Positions 22,562 through 30,233 of a stretch of 36,651 bases of DNA are shown piece after piece. The notes beneath the pieces are model-generated. The model searched no databases. It saw nothing but the letters and a program-made list of their open reading frames with translations, and had not been told where the DNA came from. The stretch comes from Kribbella catacumbae DSM 19601 (GTDB lineage Bacteria > Actinomycetota > Actinomycetes > Propionibacteriales > Kribbellaceae): the NCBI RefSeq assembly GCF_000372465.1, contig NZ_AQUZ01000078.1, forward strand, positions 1-36,651, in the 5' to 3' direction. The position numbers and the translations under genes were made by a program. Position 1 is the stretch's first letter. The number at the start of each line of letters is the position of its first letter.

Positions 22562-23593
22562 TCAGCGGGCGGAGGTGCCCTCGACGTAGTCGTCGTCGTG
22601 CGACTTGACCCAGGCCATCAGACCGCGGAGCTCCTTGCCCACAGCCTCGATCGGGTGCTCCTCGCTCTTCTTGCGGAACTCGGCGAACTCCGGCGCACCG
22701 GCGTCCTGGTCGGCGATGAAGCGCGCCGCGAAGGTGCCGTCCTTGATGTCGGCCAGGACGTCCACCATCCGCTGCTTCACCGACGCGTCGATGATCCGCG
22801 GGCCGGACACGTAGTCGCCGTACTCCGCGGTGTCGGAGACCGACCAGCGCTGCTTGGCGATGCCGCCTTCGTAGATCAGGTCGACGATCAGCTTGAGCTC
22901 GTGCAGGCACTCGAAGTACGCGACCTCCGGCTGGTAGCCGGCCTCGGTCAGCACCTCGAAGCCGGACTGGATCAGCGCGGAGACACCACCGCAGAGGACG
23001 GCCTGCTCACCGAACAGGTCGGTCTCGGTCTCCTCGGTGAAGGTGGTCTTGATGCCGCCGGCGCGCAGGCCGCCGATGCCCTTGGCGTAGGACAGCGCGA
23101 GGTCCCAGGCTTTGCCGGAGGCGTCCTGCTCGACCGCGACGAGCACGGGCACGCCGCGACCCTCGCTGAACTCACGCCGGACCAGGTGGCCGGGACCCTT
23201 CGGCGCGACCATGAAGACGTCCACGCCGGCCGGCGGCTTGATGTAGCCGAACCGGATGTTGAAGCCGTGACCGAAGACGAGCGCGTCGCCGTCGACCAGG
23301 TTCGGCTCGATGGCCTCCTTGTACAGGGAACGCTGCGCCGGGTCCGGGGCGAGCACGACGATGACGTCGGCCTCCTCGCAGGCCTCGAACGGGGTCAGCA
23401 CCCGCAGGCCCTGGGCCTCGGCCTTGGCGCGGCTCTTCGAGCCCTCCGGCAGGCCGACCCGGACGTCGACGCCGGAGTCGCGCAGGGACAGCGCGTGGGC
23501 GTGGCCCTGGCTGCCGAAGCCGAGCACGGCCACGTTGCGGCCCTGGATCACCGACAGGTCGGCGTTGTCGTCGTAGAACATTTCTGCTGCCAC
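22562..23593 (-). CDS. ilvC: Ketol-acid reductoisomerase (class I)
   Basis: Isomerises and reduces acetolactate or acetohydroxybutyrate to the dihydroxy acid using NADPH and Mg. The 343-aa length is the short class I form. The N-terminal Rossmann domain has NVAVLGFGSQGHAHALSLRD and the cofactor-specificity loop GLPEGSKSRAKAE, whose serines favour NADPH. VFGHGFNIRFGYIKPP and VAPKGPGHLVRREFSEGRGVP follow. The all-helical domain has ETETDLFGEQAVLCGGVSAL (metal-binding D and E) and FECLHELKLIVDLIYEGGI. The GTG start at 23593 has AAGGAG 13 nt upstream. It is third in ilvB-ilvN-ilvC, 77 bp after ilvN, with its own strong terminator. Confidence 0.96.
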   Translation of the reverse strand: MAAEMFYDDNADLSVIQGRNVAVLGFGSQGHAHALSLRDSGVDVRVGLPEGSKSRAKAEAQGLRVLTPFEACEEADVIVVLAPDPAQRSLYKEAIEPNLVDGDALVFGHGFNIRFGYIKPPAGVDVFMVAPKGPGHLVRREFSEGRGVPVLVAVEQDASGKAWDLALSYAKGIGGLRAGGIKTTFTEETETDLFGEQAVLCGGVSALIQSGFEVLTEAGYQPEVAYFECLHELKLIVDLIYEGGIAKQRWSVSDTAEYGDYVSGPRIIDASVKQRMVDVLADIKDGTFAARFIADQDAGAPEFAEFRKKSEEHPIEAVGKELRGLMAWVKSHDDDYVEGTSAR

Positions 23594-23670
23594 TTGGAGC
23601 TCGTCTCCTTGGAATCTGTTGAGAAGGTCGACTGACGGTCTGTACGTCGGTGCCGGCCGGGGTTGGTTTC

Positions 23671-24348
23671 TCAGCCCTGGCGAGCCGGGGCTGGGCGGTG
23701 GCCCGGCGGCGGCGCCGGCACCGGGTGGGACGGGTTGCTGTTAGCAGTACCGGCCGGGGCCGGGGTGTTGTTCGCAGTACCGGCCGGGCGGGCCTGCAGG
23801 GTCGGCGCTCCGGAGGCCACGTGTGGCGGCGGGACCGGGACCGGGCGCAGGGTGCGGTCGGAGATGGAGCGGCTGCCCCGGCCGATCGCGACCATGCCGG
23901 ACTGCACCAGTTCACGGACGCCGAAGGGTTCCAGCACCCGGAGCATGGCTTCGAGCTTCTCGGGATTGCCGGTGGCCTCGATGGTGATCGCGTCCGGAGC
24001 GACGTCCACCACTTTCGCACGGAACAGCTGGACGGTCTCCAGCACCTGCCCGCGGCTGAGGGTGTCCGCCTTGACCTTCACCAGCAGCAGTTCACGCTGC
24101 ACGGTGGAGGTCGGCTCGAGTTCGACGATCTTGATCACGTTCACCAGCTTGTTCAGCTGCTTGGTGATCTGCTCCAAAGGCTGCTCGTCCACGCTGACCG
24201 CGATGGTCATCCGGGAAACTTCCGGGTGCTCGGTCGGGCCCACCGCGAGCGAGTCGATGTTGAAGCCACGCCGCGAGATGAGTGCGGCGACGCGGGCCAG
24301 CACACCGTGCTTGTTCTCGACCAGGATGCTCAAGGTGTGTTTCGACAT
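23671..24348 (-). CDS. ilvN: Acetolactate synthase regulatory subunit with Pro-rich C-terminal tail
   Basis: Stimulates IlvB and confers valine feedback inhibition. Residues 1-80 form the ACT domain (HTLSILVENKHGVLARVAAL, RRGFNIDSLAVGPTE) and 81-165 the second domain (RELLLVKVKADTLSRGQVLE, EATGNPEKLEAMLRVLEPFG, GMVAIGRGSRSI). Usual length is about 160-175; this one is 225 because residues 169-225 form a low-complexity Pro/Ala tail with a 10-residue tandem repeat (PAGTANNTPA, PAGTANSNPS), matched by a 30-bp DNA repeat (gcagtaccggccggg at 23744 and 23774). The start overlaps the ilvB stop by one base (TAATG), so the subunits are co-translated. The tail may be disordered and species-specific. 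Confidence 0.94.
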   Translation of the reverse strand: MSKHTLSILVENKHGVLARVAALISRRGFNIDSLAVGPTEHPEVSRMTIAVSVDEQPLEQITKQLNKLVNVIKIVELEPTSTVQRELLLVKVKADTLSRGQVLETVQLFRAKVVDVAPDAITIEATGNPEKLEAMLRVLEPFGVRELVQSGMVAIGRGSRSISDRTLRPVPVPPPHVASGAPTLQARPAGTANNTPAPAGTANSNPSHPVPAPPPGHRPAPARQG

Positions 24349-26096
24349 TACAGCTCCTCCCCGTCCCACTTCGGCGCCATGTCGCGGGCGATCTGGATGT
24401 CGTCGTTGCTGGTGCCGGCGGCAACCATCGGCCAGACCATCGCGTCGCGGTGCACGACGAAGTCGACCACCACCGGCTGGTCCGTGACCGACATCGCCTT
24501 GTCGATGGTGGCGTCGACCGACTCCTTGTCGGAGCAGCGCAGCCCGACGCAGCCCATCGCCTCGGCCAGCTTGGCGAAGTCCGGGATCCGCGCGGAGTGC
24601 AGGTCGGTGTTGGAGTAGCGCTTGTCGTAGAACAGCGTCTGCCACTGCCGGACCATGCCCAGCGACTGGTTGTTGATCACCGCGACCTTGATCGGGATGC
24701 CCTCCAGCGCGCAGGTGACGAGTTCCTGGTTGGTCATCTGGAAGCAGCCGTCGCCGTCGATCGCCCAGACGGTCTTGTCGGGCCGCGCGACCTTCGCGCC
24801 CATCGCGGCGGGCACGGAGTACCCCATCGTGCCAAGGCCGCCGGAGTTCAGCCAGTGCAGCGGCTTCTCGAACGGCAGGTAGTGCGCCGCCCACATCTGG
24901 TGCTGTCCGACGCCGCTGGTGTAGATGGCGTCCGGCCCGGCGATCTGGCCGATCCGCTGGATCACGTACTGCGGCGACAGGCTGCCGTCCTCCGGGTCGT
25001 CGTACCCGACCGGGTACTTCGCCCGCACCGACTCGAGCAGCCCGCGCCAGGCGGAGTAGTCCGGAGTACGGCCGCTGCTCGCGATCTCGCTGCTCAGCGC
25101 GGCGATCAGATCGACGATGACCTCCTTGCAGTCACCCACGATCGGCACATCGGCGGCGCGGTTCTTGCCGATCTCGGCCGGGTCGATGTCCGCGTGGATC
25201 ACCTTCGCCTCGGGGGCGAACGATTCGAGCTTGCCGGTCACCCGGTCGTCGAACCGCGCGCCCAGGCAGATCAGCAGATCAGACCTTTGCAGCGCGCCGA
25301 CGGCCGAAACCGAACCGTGCATGCCCGGCATGCCGAAGTGCAGTTCGTGGGAGTCCGGCAGAGCACCACGCGCCATCAGCGTGGTGACCACCGGGATGCC
25401 GAGCTGCTCGGCGAGCTGCTTCAGCTCGGCGTACGCCTTCGCCCGGATCACGCCGCCGCCGACGTACAGAACGGGCTTTTCGGAGGCGGCGATCAGCCGG
25501 GCCGCTTCGCGCACCTGCTTGGGGTGCGGGCGGGTCACCGGGCGGTAGCCGGGCAGTGAGAGCTCGGTCGGCCAGCGGAAGTCGACCTTGGCCTGCATCG
25601 CGTCCTTGGTCACGTCGACGAGCACCGGGCCGGGCCGACCGGTAGAGGCGATGTGGAAGGCCTCGGCGATCGTGCTGGCGATGTCGTTGGGGTCGTTGAC
25701 GAGGAAGTTGTGCTTGGTGATCGGCATCGTGATGCCGCGGATGTCCGCCTCCTGGAAGGCGTCCGTCCCGATCGCGGCGCTGGCCACCTGACCGGTGATC
25801 GCGACCAGCGGCACCGAGTCCATGTACGCGTCGGCGATCGGCGTCACCAGGTTGGTCGCGCCCGGGCCGGAGGTCGCCATGCAGACGCCGGTCTTGCCGG
25901 TCGCCGAGGCGTAGCCCTGGGCGGCGTGGCCGGCGCCCTGCTCGTGACGTACCAGGATGTGGCGGATCTGGGTCGAGTCGAGCATCGGGTCGTACGCCGG
26001 GAGGATCGCGCCGCCCGGGATGCCGAAGACGGTGTCCACTCCGGCATGTTCCAGTGCGCGGATCAGAGCCTGTGCCCCGGTCAGCTGCTCACTCAT
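24348..26096 (-). CDS. ilvB: Acetolactate synthase catalytic subunit
   Basis: ThDP- and FAD-dependent condensation of pyruvate (with pyruvate or 2-oxobutyrate), the branch-point step for Val, Leu and Ile. The 582-aa product shows the ThDP-activating Glu in ILVRHEQGAGHAAQGYA, TSGPGATNLVTPIADAYMDS and the PLVAITGQV loop. AFQEADIRGITMPITKHN and the FAD-region LGARFDDRVTGK follow. The ThDP motif is GDGCFQMTNQELVT with a downstream NN. All are typical of biosynthetic AHAS rather than catabolic ALS. GGGAAGG precedes ATG 26096. A leader peptide and attenuator lie upstream, and ilvN overlaps its stop. Confidence 0.97.
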   Translation of the reverse strand: MSEQLTGAQALIRALEHAGVDTVFGIPGGAILPAYDPMLDSTQIRHILVRHEQGAGHAAQGYASATGKTGVCMATSGPGATNLVTPIADAYMDSVPLVAITGQVASAAIGTDAFQEADIRGITMPITKHNFLVNDPNDIASTIAEAFHIASTGRPGPVLVDVTKDAMQAKVDFRWPTELSLPGYRPVTRPHPKQVREAARLIAASEKPVLYVGGGVIRAKAYAELKQLAEQLGIPVVTTLMARGALPDSHELHFGMPGMHGSVSAVGALQRSDLLICLGARFDDRVTGKLESFAPEAKVIHADIDPAEIGKNRAADVPIVGDCKEVIVDLIAALSSEIASSGRTPDYSAWRGLLESVRAKYPVGYDDPEDGSLSPQYVIQRIGQIAGPDAIYTSGVGQHQMWAAHYLPFEKPLHWLNSGGLGTMGYSVPAAMGAKVARPDKTVWAIDGDGCFQMTNQELVTCALEGIPIKVAVINNQSLGMVRQWQTLFYDKRYSNTDLHSARIPDFAKLAEAMGCVGLRCSDKESVDATIDKAMSVTDQPVVVDFVVHRDAMVWPMVAAGTSNDDIQIARDMAPKWDGEEL

Positions 26097-26150
26097 GGTG
26101 CCTTCCCTTGGTCGTCCCTGCTGCTTGTGAAATCGTCACTGCTAGACAAA

Positions 26151-26186
26151 GAAAACGCCCCCTCCGCCGGGTGGGCTGAGGGGGCG
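26151..26186 (-). terminator. Attenuator terminator in the ilvB leader
   Basis: CGCCCCCTC (26156-26164) and GAGGGGGCG (26178-26186) form a 9-bp stem. On minus it is followed by TTTTC (26155-26151), and it lies 55 nt before the ilvB start and 20 nt after the leader-peptide stop. This is the transcription terminator of a ribosome-mediated attenuator. Confidence 0.85.
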
Positions 26187-26206
26187 CGCTCGACTCGGTG
26201 GTCGCG

Positions 26207-26248
26207 TCAGTCGGCGCGCCGCACAAGTACGAGAAGAATCGATCGCAT
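26207..26248 (-). CDS. ilvB leader peptide (MRSILLVLVRRAD)
   Basis: A 13-codon ORF encodes MRSILLVLVRRAD, with Ile-Leu-Leu-Val-Leu-Val consecutively. AAGGTG lies 5 nt before the ATG. This is the standard actinobacterial leader upstream of ilvBNC: starvation for branched-chain amino acids stalls the ribosome and prevents terminator formation. Function is inferred from arrangement and content. Confidence 0.88.
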   Translation of the reverse strand: MRSILLVLVRRAD

Positions 26249-26298
26249 GCAGTCACCTTCGCCGACTCCCCTCGACCCGGTCAAGCCTGGCACACCTT

Positions 26299-26317
26299 CA
26301 TCTCAGTCATTGAGATG
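26299..26317. promoter_or_regulatory. Palindrome in the ilvB promoter region
   Basis: CATCTCA (26299-26305) and TGAGATG (26311-26317) are a perfect 7-bp inverted repeat with a 5-bp spacer, about 50 bp upstream of the ilvB leader peptide. TTGACC (read on minus, 26284-26279) could be a -35. A dimeric regulator such as an Lrp- or LysR-type protein is a plausible ligand; none is encoded nearby. Confidence 0.4.
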
Positions 26318-26349
26318 ACCGTCTTACGTTTAGGTCAGTTTACCGGCGG

Positions 26350-26453
26350 CTGTCCCGACCGACAGGACATAGTCCCGCCGACCTCAGGTTCCCACGCTCA
26401 GCGGCAGCCCGGCACAGCGGAATTCGGGCACTATGTCCTGTCGGTCGGGACAG
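26350..26453. repeat. 24-bp perfect inverted repeat around a 56-nt centre, 3' of ilvD
   Basis: Bases 26350-26373 (begins CTGTCCCGACCGACAGG) are the exact reverse complement of 26430-26453. Each arm also contains a small inner TGTCC/GGACA palindrome. The element starts five bases after the ilvD stop and ends about 33 bp from the ilvB promoter palindrome. It may serve as the ilvD terminator or be a small dispersed (MITE-like) element. Confidence 0.8.
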
Positions 26454-26457
26454 ATCC

Positions 26458-28140
26458 TCATATGCACACAGCTCCCTCGGAGGCCGACGTGACCAGCTTC
26501 CGGTACTTGCCGAGGACGCCCTTGGTGATCGCTGGCTCCTTCGGCGTCCAGCCCACGCGACGGCGGTCCAGCTCCTCGGGCTCGACGTGCAGCTCCAGAG
26601 TCCGGTTCTTGACATCGAGGGTGATGCGGTCGCCGTCCGCCACGAACGCGATCGGGCCGCCGTCGACGGCTTCGGGCGCGACGTGGCCGACGCACAGCCC
26701 CGTCGTACCGCCGGAGAATCGGCCGTCGGTCAGCAGCAGCACATCCTTGCCGAGGCCCGCGCCCTTGATCGCGCCGGTGACGGCGAGCATCTCGCGCATC
26801 CCGGGGCCGCCCTTCGGACCTTCGTAGCGGATCACCACGACGTCACCGGCCTTCAGCGATCCGTCCTCGACGGCGTCCATCGCGCCCCGCTCGCCGTCGA
26901 AGACGCGCGCAGTACCTTCGAAGACGTCCGAGTCGAAGCCGGCGCTCTTCACCACTGCCCCCTCGGGCGCCAGGCTGCCCTTCAGGATCGTCAGGCCGCC
27001 GGTGCCGTGGATCGGTCGGTCGAGCGCGCGGATGATGGTCCCGTCGACATCCGGCGGGGCGATCTCGGCCAGGTTCTCCGCCATCGTCTTGCCGGTGACC
27101 GTCAGGCAGTCGCCATGAAGCAGGCCGGCGTCGAGCAGCGCACGCATCACGACCGGGATGCCGCCGACGCGGTCGACGTCCGTCATCACGTACCGGCCGA
27201 ACGGCTTCAGGTCGCCCAGGTGCGGGACCTTGTCGCCGACCCGATTGAAGTCGTCGAGGGTGAGATCGACCTCGGCCTCGCGCGCGATCGCGAGCAGATG
27301 CAGTACTGCGTTCGTCGAGCCGCCGAGCGCCATCACCACCGCGATCGCGTTCTCGAAGGCCTCCTTGGTGAGGATCTGGCGAGCCGTGATCCCCTTGGCC
27401 AGCAGGTTCACCACCGCCTCGCCGGACCTGCGAGCGAACCCGTCGCGCCGCCGGTCGACCGCGGGCGGCGCCGCCGAACCGGGTAGCGACATCCCGAGTG
27501 CCTCGGCCGCGGACGCCATCGTGTTCGCGGTGTACATGCCGCCGCAGGCGCCCTCCCCCGGGCAGATCGCGCGCTCGACGGCATCGACCTCATCGCGGGT
27601 GATCAGGCCTCGCGCGCAAGCACCGACGGCCTCGAACGCGTCGATGATGGTGACGTCCTTGTCCCCGAGCTTGCCGGGCATGATCGAACCGGCGTACAGG
27701 AAGACGCTCGCCAGATCCAGGCGCGCGGCGGCCATCAGCATGCCGGGCAGCGACTTGTCACAGCCGGCCAGCAGGACCGAGCCGTCGAGCCGCTCGGCCT
27801 CCATCACCGTCTCGACCGAGTCGGCGATGATCTCGCGGCTGACCAGTGAGTAGTGCATGCCGACGTGGCCCATCGAGATCCCGTCGGACACGCTGATCGT
27901 GCCGAACTCCAGCGGGTATCCACCGGCCGCATGCACGCCGTCCTTGACCGCCTTCGCGAGCCGGTCGAGCGACAGATTGCACGGGGTGATCTCGTTCCAG
28001 CTCGACGCCACGCCGATCTGCGGCTTCGCCCAGTCGTCGTCACCCATTCCGACCGCGCGCAACATGCCCCGCGAGGCAGTCGCCTCCAACCCATCGGTGA
28101 CCGTCCGGCTCCGCGGCTTGATATCAGGCGTGTTCGACAT
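26458..28140 (-). CDS. ilvD: Dihydroxy-acid dehydratase
   Basis: Fe-S dehydratase giving 2-oxoisovalerate or 2-oxo-3-methylvalerate, the step between IlvC and IlvE. The 560-aa product shows DIKPRSRTVTDGLEATASRG, then WNEITPCNLSLDRLAK, SVSDGISMGHVGMHYSLVSR and cluster motifs AGCDKSLPGMLMAAAR and GACGGMYTANTMASAAEALG. GSTNAVLHLLAIA and the C-terminal GRFSGGTTGLCVGHVAPEA follow. Cys residues in CNLS, GCDKS and GACGG are the expected cluster ligands. The start is ATG 28140 by homology; the frame runs on to an ATG at 28197 and the SD (GTGAGCGG) is modest. Transcribed apart from ilvBNC, with a long inverted repeat after its stop. Confidence 0.96.
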   Translation of the reverse strand: MSNTPDIKPRSRTVTDGLEATASRGMLRAVGMGDDDWAKPQIGVASSWNEITPCNLSLDRLAKAVKDGVHAAGGYPLEFGTISVSDGISMGHVGMHYSLVSREIIADSVETVMEAERLDGSVLLAGCDKSLPGMLMAAARLDLASVFLYAGSIMPGKLGDKDVTIIDAFEAVGACARGLITRDEVDAVERAICPGEGACGGMYTANTMASAAEALGMSLPGSAAPPAVDRRRDGFARRSGEAVVNLLAKGITARQILTKEAFENAIAVVMALGGSTNAVLHLLAIAREAEVDLTLDDFNRVGDKVPHLGDLKPFGRYVMTDVDRVGGIPVVMRALLDAGLLHGDCLTVTGKTMAENLAEIAPPDVDGTIIRALDRPIHGTGGLTILKGSLAPEGAVVKSAGFDSDVFEGTARVFDGERGAMDAVEDGSLKAGDVVVIRYEGPKGGPGMREMLAVTGAIKGAGLGKDVLLLTDGRFSGGTTGLCVGHVAPEAVDGGPIAFVADGDRITLDVKNRTLELHVEPEELDRRRVGWTPKEPAITKGVLGKYRKLVTSASEGAVCI

Positions 28141-28302
28141 ACCGCTCACTGTAAGAGCGCCGGCCGGACAAGACTCCTGACCCCCTGTCCAGTACATTCC
28201 GTAGTTAAAGAATTACGATGGGTTGCGTACTTTGGTAGTTATGTAACAGACTGGCGGAGCCGAGCAGCTCACGCCGCTGCAAGGCGGGCCCTGGGGGGTG
28301 GC

Positions 28303-28319
28303 GTGTGTTCCCAACACAC
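28303..28319 (+). promoter_or_regulatory. Short hairpin in the leader of the CHAP-type gene
   Basis: GTGTGTT (28303-28309) and AACACAC (28313-28319) form a 7-bp stem with loop CCC, ending 4 nt before the AAGGAGA ribosome binding site. The stretch 28141-28302, divergent from ilvD, is AT-rich near 28200-28250 (TAAAGAATTACG, GGTAGTTATGTAACAG) and presumably holds both promoters. Confidence 0.4.
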
Positions 28320-28337
28320 CACGAAGGAGATCTTTCG

Positions 28338-28883
28338 ATGCGCCCCTCATGGAAGAACCTCGCTCCTGCCCTGCTGCTGGCCAGCGCCCTACTCTCAGTC
28401 GGCTCGGCCACCGCCTCCGCTGACACCCGTACTGCGGCTGCCGACACCCGTACTGCGATCGTCAACGCCGCCAACGGTGAGATCGGCCAAGGCGAGACCC
28501 CACCCGGCAGCAACTGCAACCCGTACGGGCCCTGCCAGGCCTGGTGCGCCCACTTCGCCACCTGGACCTGGCGCCAGGCCGGCATCAACATCCCCAACTA
28601 CGGCTTCACCGGCGACATCTACACCTGGGGCCGAAACAAGGGCCGCGCCCACTCGACCAACACCGGCATGCAACCGGGTGACATCGTGCTGTACGGCACC
28701 GGCCCGCAGAACACCAGTACCAGCGTGCACACCGGCGTAGTGGTTGCTGTCGGCAACGGCAAGATCACCACCGTGGAAGGCAACTCCAACAACGCCGTTC
28801 GCAAACACGGCCCCTTCGACCCAACCCAAGCCAAGGCAGCCGGCCGCCCCGGCAACATCTACGGCTGGGTCGCAGCCCAGTAG
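28338..28883 (+). CDS. Secreted CHAP/amidase-like peptidoglycan hydrolase
   Basis: A 181-aa exported protein from ATG 28338, preceded by AAGGAGA at ideal distance. Residues 1-28 are a Sec signal peptide (MRPSWKNLAPALLLASALLS, ending ATASA). The mature part begins with a duplicated ADTRTA, encoded by a short DNA repeat. The CHAP-like core has CNPYGPCQAWCAHFATWTWR, in which the Cys in QAWCAHF is the probable nucleophile. GDIVLYG, HTGVVVAVGNGKITTVEGNS (the His) and GRPGNIYGWV follow. Related actinobacterial proteins cleave or bind peptidoglycan peptides; cell-wall amidase activity is inferred. Stand-alone gene with a perfect terminator. Confidence 0.85.
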   Translation: MRPSWKNLAPALLLASALLSVGSATASADTRTAAADTRTAIVNAANGEIGQGETPPGSNCNPYGPCQAWCAHFATWTWRQAGINIPNYGFTGDIYTWGRNKGRAHSTNTGMQPGDIVLYGTGPQNTSTSVHTGVVVAVGNGKITTVEGNSNNAVRKHGPFDPTQAKAAGRPGNIYGWVAAQ

Positions 28884-28888
28884 GCGAA

Positions 28889-28928
28889 CCGAGCGGCAGG
28901 AGTACGGCGGCTACCTCCTGCCGCTCGG
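28889..28928 (+). terminator. Terminator of the CHAP-type gene
   Basis: CCGAGCGGCAGGAG (28889-28902) pairs perfectly with CTCCTGCCGCTCGG (28915-28928) around a 12-nt loop, 6 nt after the stop. There is no U-tract, in keeping with other terminators of this genome. Confidence 0.82.
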
Positions 28929-28933
28929 CCGGA

Positions 28934-29024
28934 CCGCCACCACTCACAAACCTCAACTGATCGCATCGAGGCAAGCGTGCACAGGCATGCTCCTGGGTGG
29001 AAACGGGAGGTTTGTGAGTGGCGG
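28934..29024. repeat. Long inverted repeat before the ZTP riboswitch
   Basis: CACTCACAAACCTC with one extra C (28940-28954) is the exact complement of 29007-29021. The match continues outward, CCGCCA to GGCGG, after a 3-nt bulge. The centre is 52 nt. It lies between a terminator and a riboswitch and encodes nothing visible. It could be a dispersed element or the riboswitch gene's promoter-proximal structure. Confidence 0.7.
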
Positions 29025-29069
29025 AGATCCGGGCCTGCCACCCAACAGCACGAATTCCGGCTGTAGTAA

Positions 29070-29157
29070 TAGGCTGCTGGGCACCGCGACTGGCGAGGGT
29101 GGAGCACCACCGGGGAGCGGCCTGCACGAGAAAGGCGCCGTCCGCCTGGGCGCCTCC
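29070..29157 (+). promoter_or_regulatory. ZTP (pfl) riboswitch upstream of the AICAR transformylase
   Basis: The segment carries the conserved pfl-motif pieces in order: GCGACTGGCG (29086-29095), GGTGGAGCACCACCGGGGAGCG (29098-29119, split by a small hairpin), and CCGCCTGGGC (29142-29151), which forms the pseudoknot side. The gene begins 29 nt later. ZTP riboswitches sense the purine intermediate ZMP/ZTP, accumulated when 10-formyl-tetrahydrofolate is short, and switch on purine and one-carbon genes. The gene downstream consumes ZMP, so the logic closes. Confidence 0.93.
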
Positions 29158-29179
29158 GACTCATCCTCGGAGGCTTTCG

Positions 29180-30229
29180 ATGCACCTGCGCTACGGCATG
29201 AACCCCCACCAGCCCGCCACCGTCTCGGGCACCGCCCCCTTCACGGTGCTTCACGGCGCCCCGTCGTACATCAACCTCCTGGACGCACTGAACGCCTGGC
29301 AGCTTGTGTGCGAGGCGAGCCGCGCGTTCGGCGTACCGGCTGCGACTTCGTTCAAACACGTCTCCCCAGCCGGCGCCGCCCTTGCCGGGCCGCTCGACGA
29401 GACCATCCGTACTACGTACGCCGTCGACTCCACCTCACCCGTCGCCAGCGCCTACCTCCGAGCCCGCGACGCGGACCCCAAGTCGTCGTACGGGGATTTC
29501 GTCGCCGCCTCCCACCCGGTCGATCGCGATCTGGCGACTGTGCTGAAGCGCCTGACCTGCGACGGCATCATCGCGCCCGGATACGAAGATGGCGTGGTCG
29601 GCGAACTGGCCGCCAAGAAGCGCGGCACCTTCCTGATTCTCGAGGCCGACCAGGACATCGAACCTCCTGTCAAGGAGGTCCGCGAGCTCTACGGGCTCAG
29701 ACTCACCCAACATCGCGACGCCGAACCGCTGACCCGGTCCCTGCTCCTCCCCGATCTACCGGCTTCCGCCGCGCGAGACCTGCTGTTGGGCTTGATCGTG
29801 CTCCGCTACACGCAGTCCAACTCGATCGCCTTCCTGAAGGACGGGATGGCGATCGGCATCGGGGCAGGCCAGCAGTCCCGGATCGACTGCACTCGCCTGG
29901 CAGGCCAGAAGGCCGATACCTGGTGGCTCCGCCGCGCAGTCGAAGCCCGTGCTGAATTGACCCTCTCCGCTCGCATCAACCATCAACTGGCAGAGGTGGA
30001 TCGCCTCGGGCATTCCGAGCGGGCTAGTTGGCTGGCCCGGATGACGGATGTCTCGATGACCTCGGACGGAGCGATCCCGTTCGCCGACAACATCGAGGAA
30101 GCCCACCGCCACGGAGTACGCCACCTGGCCGAGCCCGGCGGCTCCATCCGCGCCGCCGAGGTCACCGCTGCCTGTGCCGACCTCGGCATCACCTTGTCGC
30201 GCACAGGCATCCGCCTGTTCCACCACTGA
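29180..30229 (+). CDS. Stand-alone AICAR transformylase (PurH C-terminal domain only)
   Basis: Transfers the formyl group of 10-formyl-THF to AICAR (ZMP), giving FAICAR. The 349-aa product starts at ATG 29180 with GGAGG 6 nt upstream and begins directly with the transformylase domain: LRYGMNPHQPA, then INLLDALNAWQLV, and the catalytic Lys-His pair in SFKHVSPAGAALAG. GIIAPGYEDGVVGELAAKKRG, LRYTQSNSIAFLKDGMAIGIGAGQQSR and AIPFADNIEEAHRHG with PGGSIR also match. The N-terminal IMP cyclohydrolase domain of normal PurH (about 200 aa) is absent, so another protein must close the ring, or this is an extra copy used when folate is limiting. A ZTP riboswitch precedes it. Confidence 0.9.
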   Translation: MHLRYGMNPHQPATVSGTAPFTVLHGAPSYINLLDALNAWQLVCEASRAFGVPAATSFKHVSPAGAALAGPLDETIRTTYAVDSTSPVASAYLRARDADPKSSYGDFVAASHPVDRDLATVLKRLTCDGIIAPGYEDGVVGELAAKKRGTFLILEADQDIEPPVKEVRELYGLRLTQHRDAEPLTRSLLLPDLPASAARDLLLGLIVLRYTQSNSIAFLKDGMAIGIGAGQQSRIDCTRLAGQKADTWWLRRAVEARAELTLSARINHQLAEVDRLGHSERASWLARMTDVSMTSDGAIPFADNIEEAHRHGVRHLAEPGGSIRAAEVTAACADLGITLSRTGIRLFHH

Positions 30230-30233
30230 GCCA

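Noticed and set aside
28198..28337. c-di-AMP (ydaO) riboswitch before the secreted hydrolase
   Set aside because: Such riboswitches often precede cell-wall hydrolases in actinobacteria, but the conserved core strings are not present here; only a short hairpin is seen.
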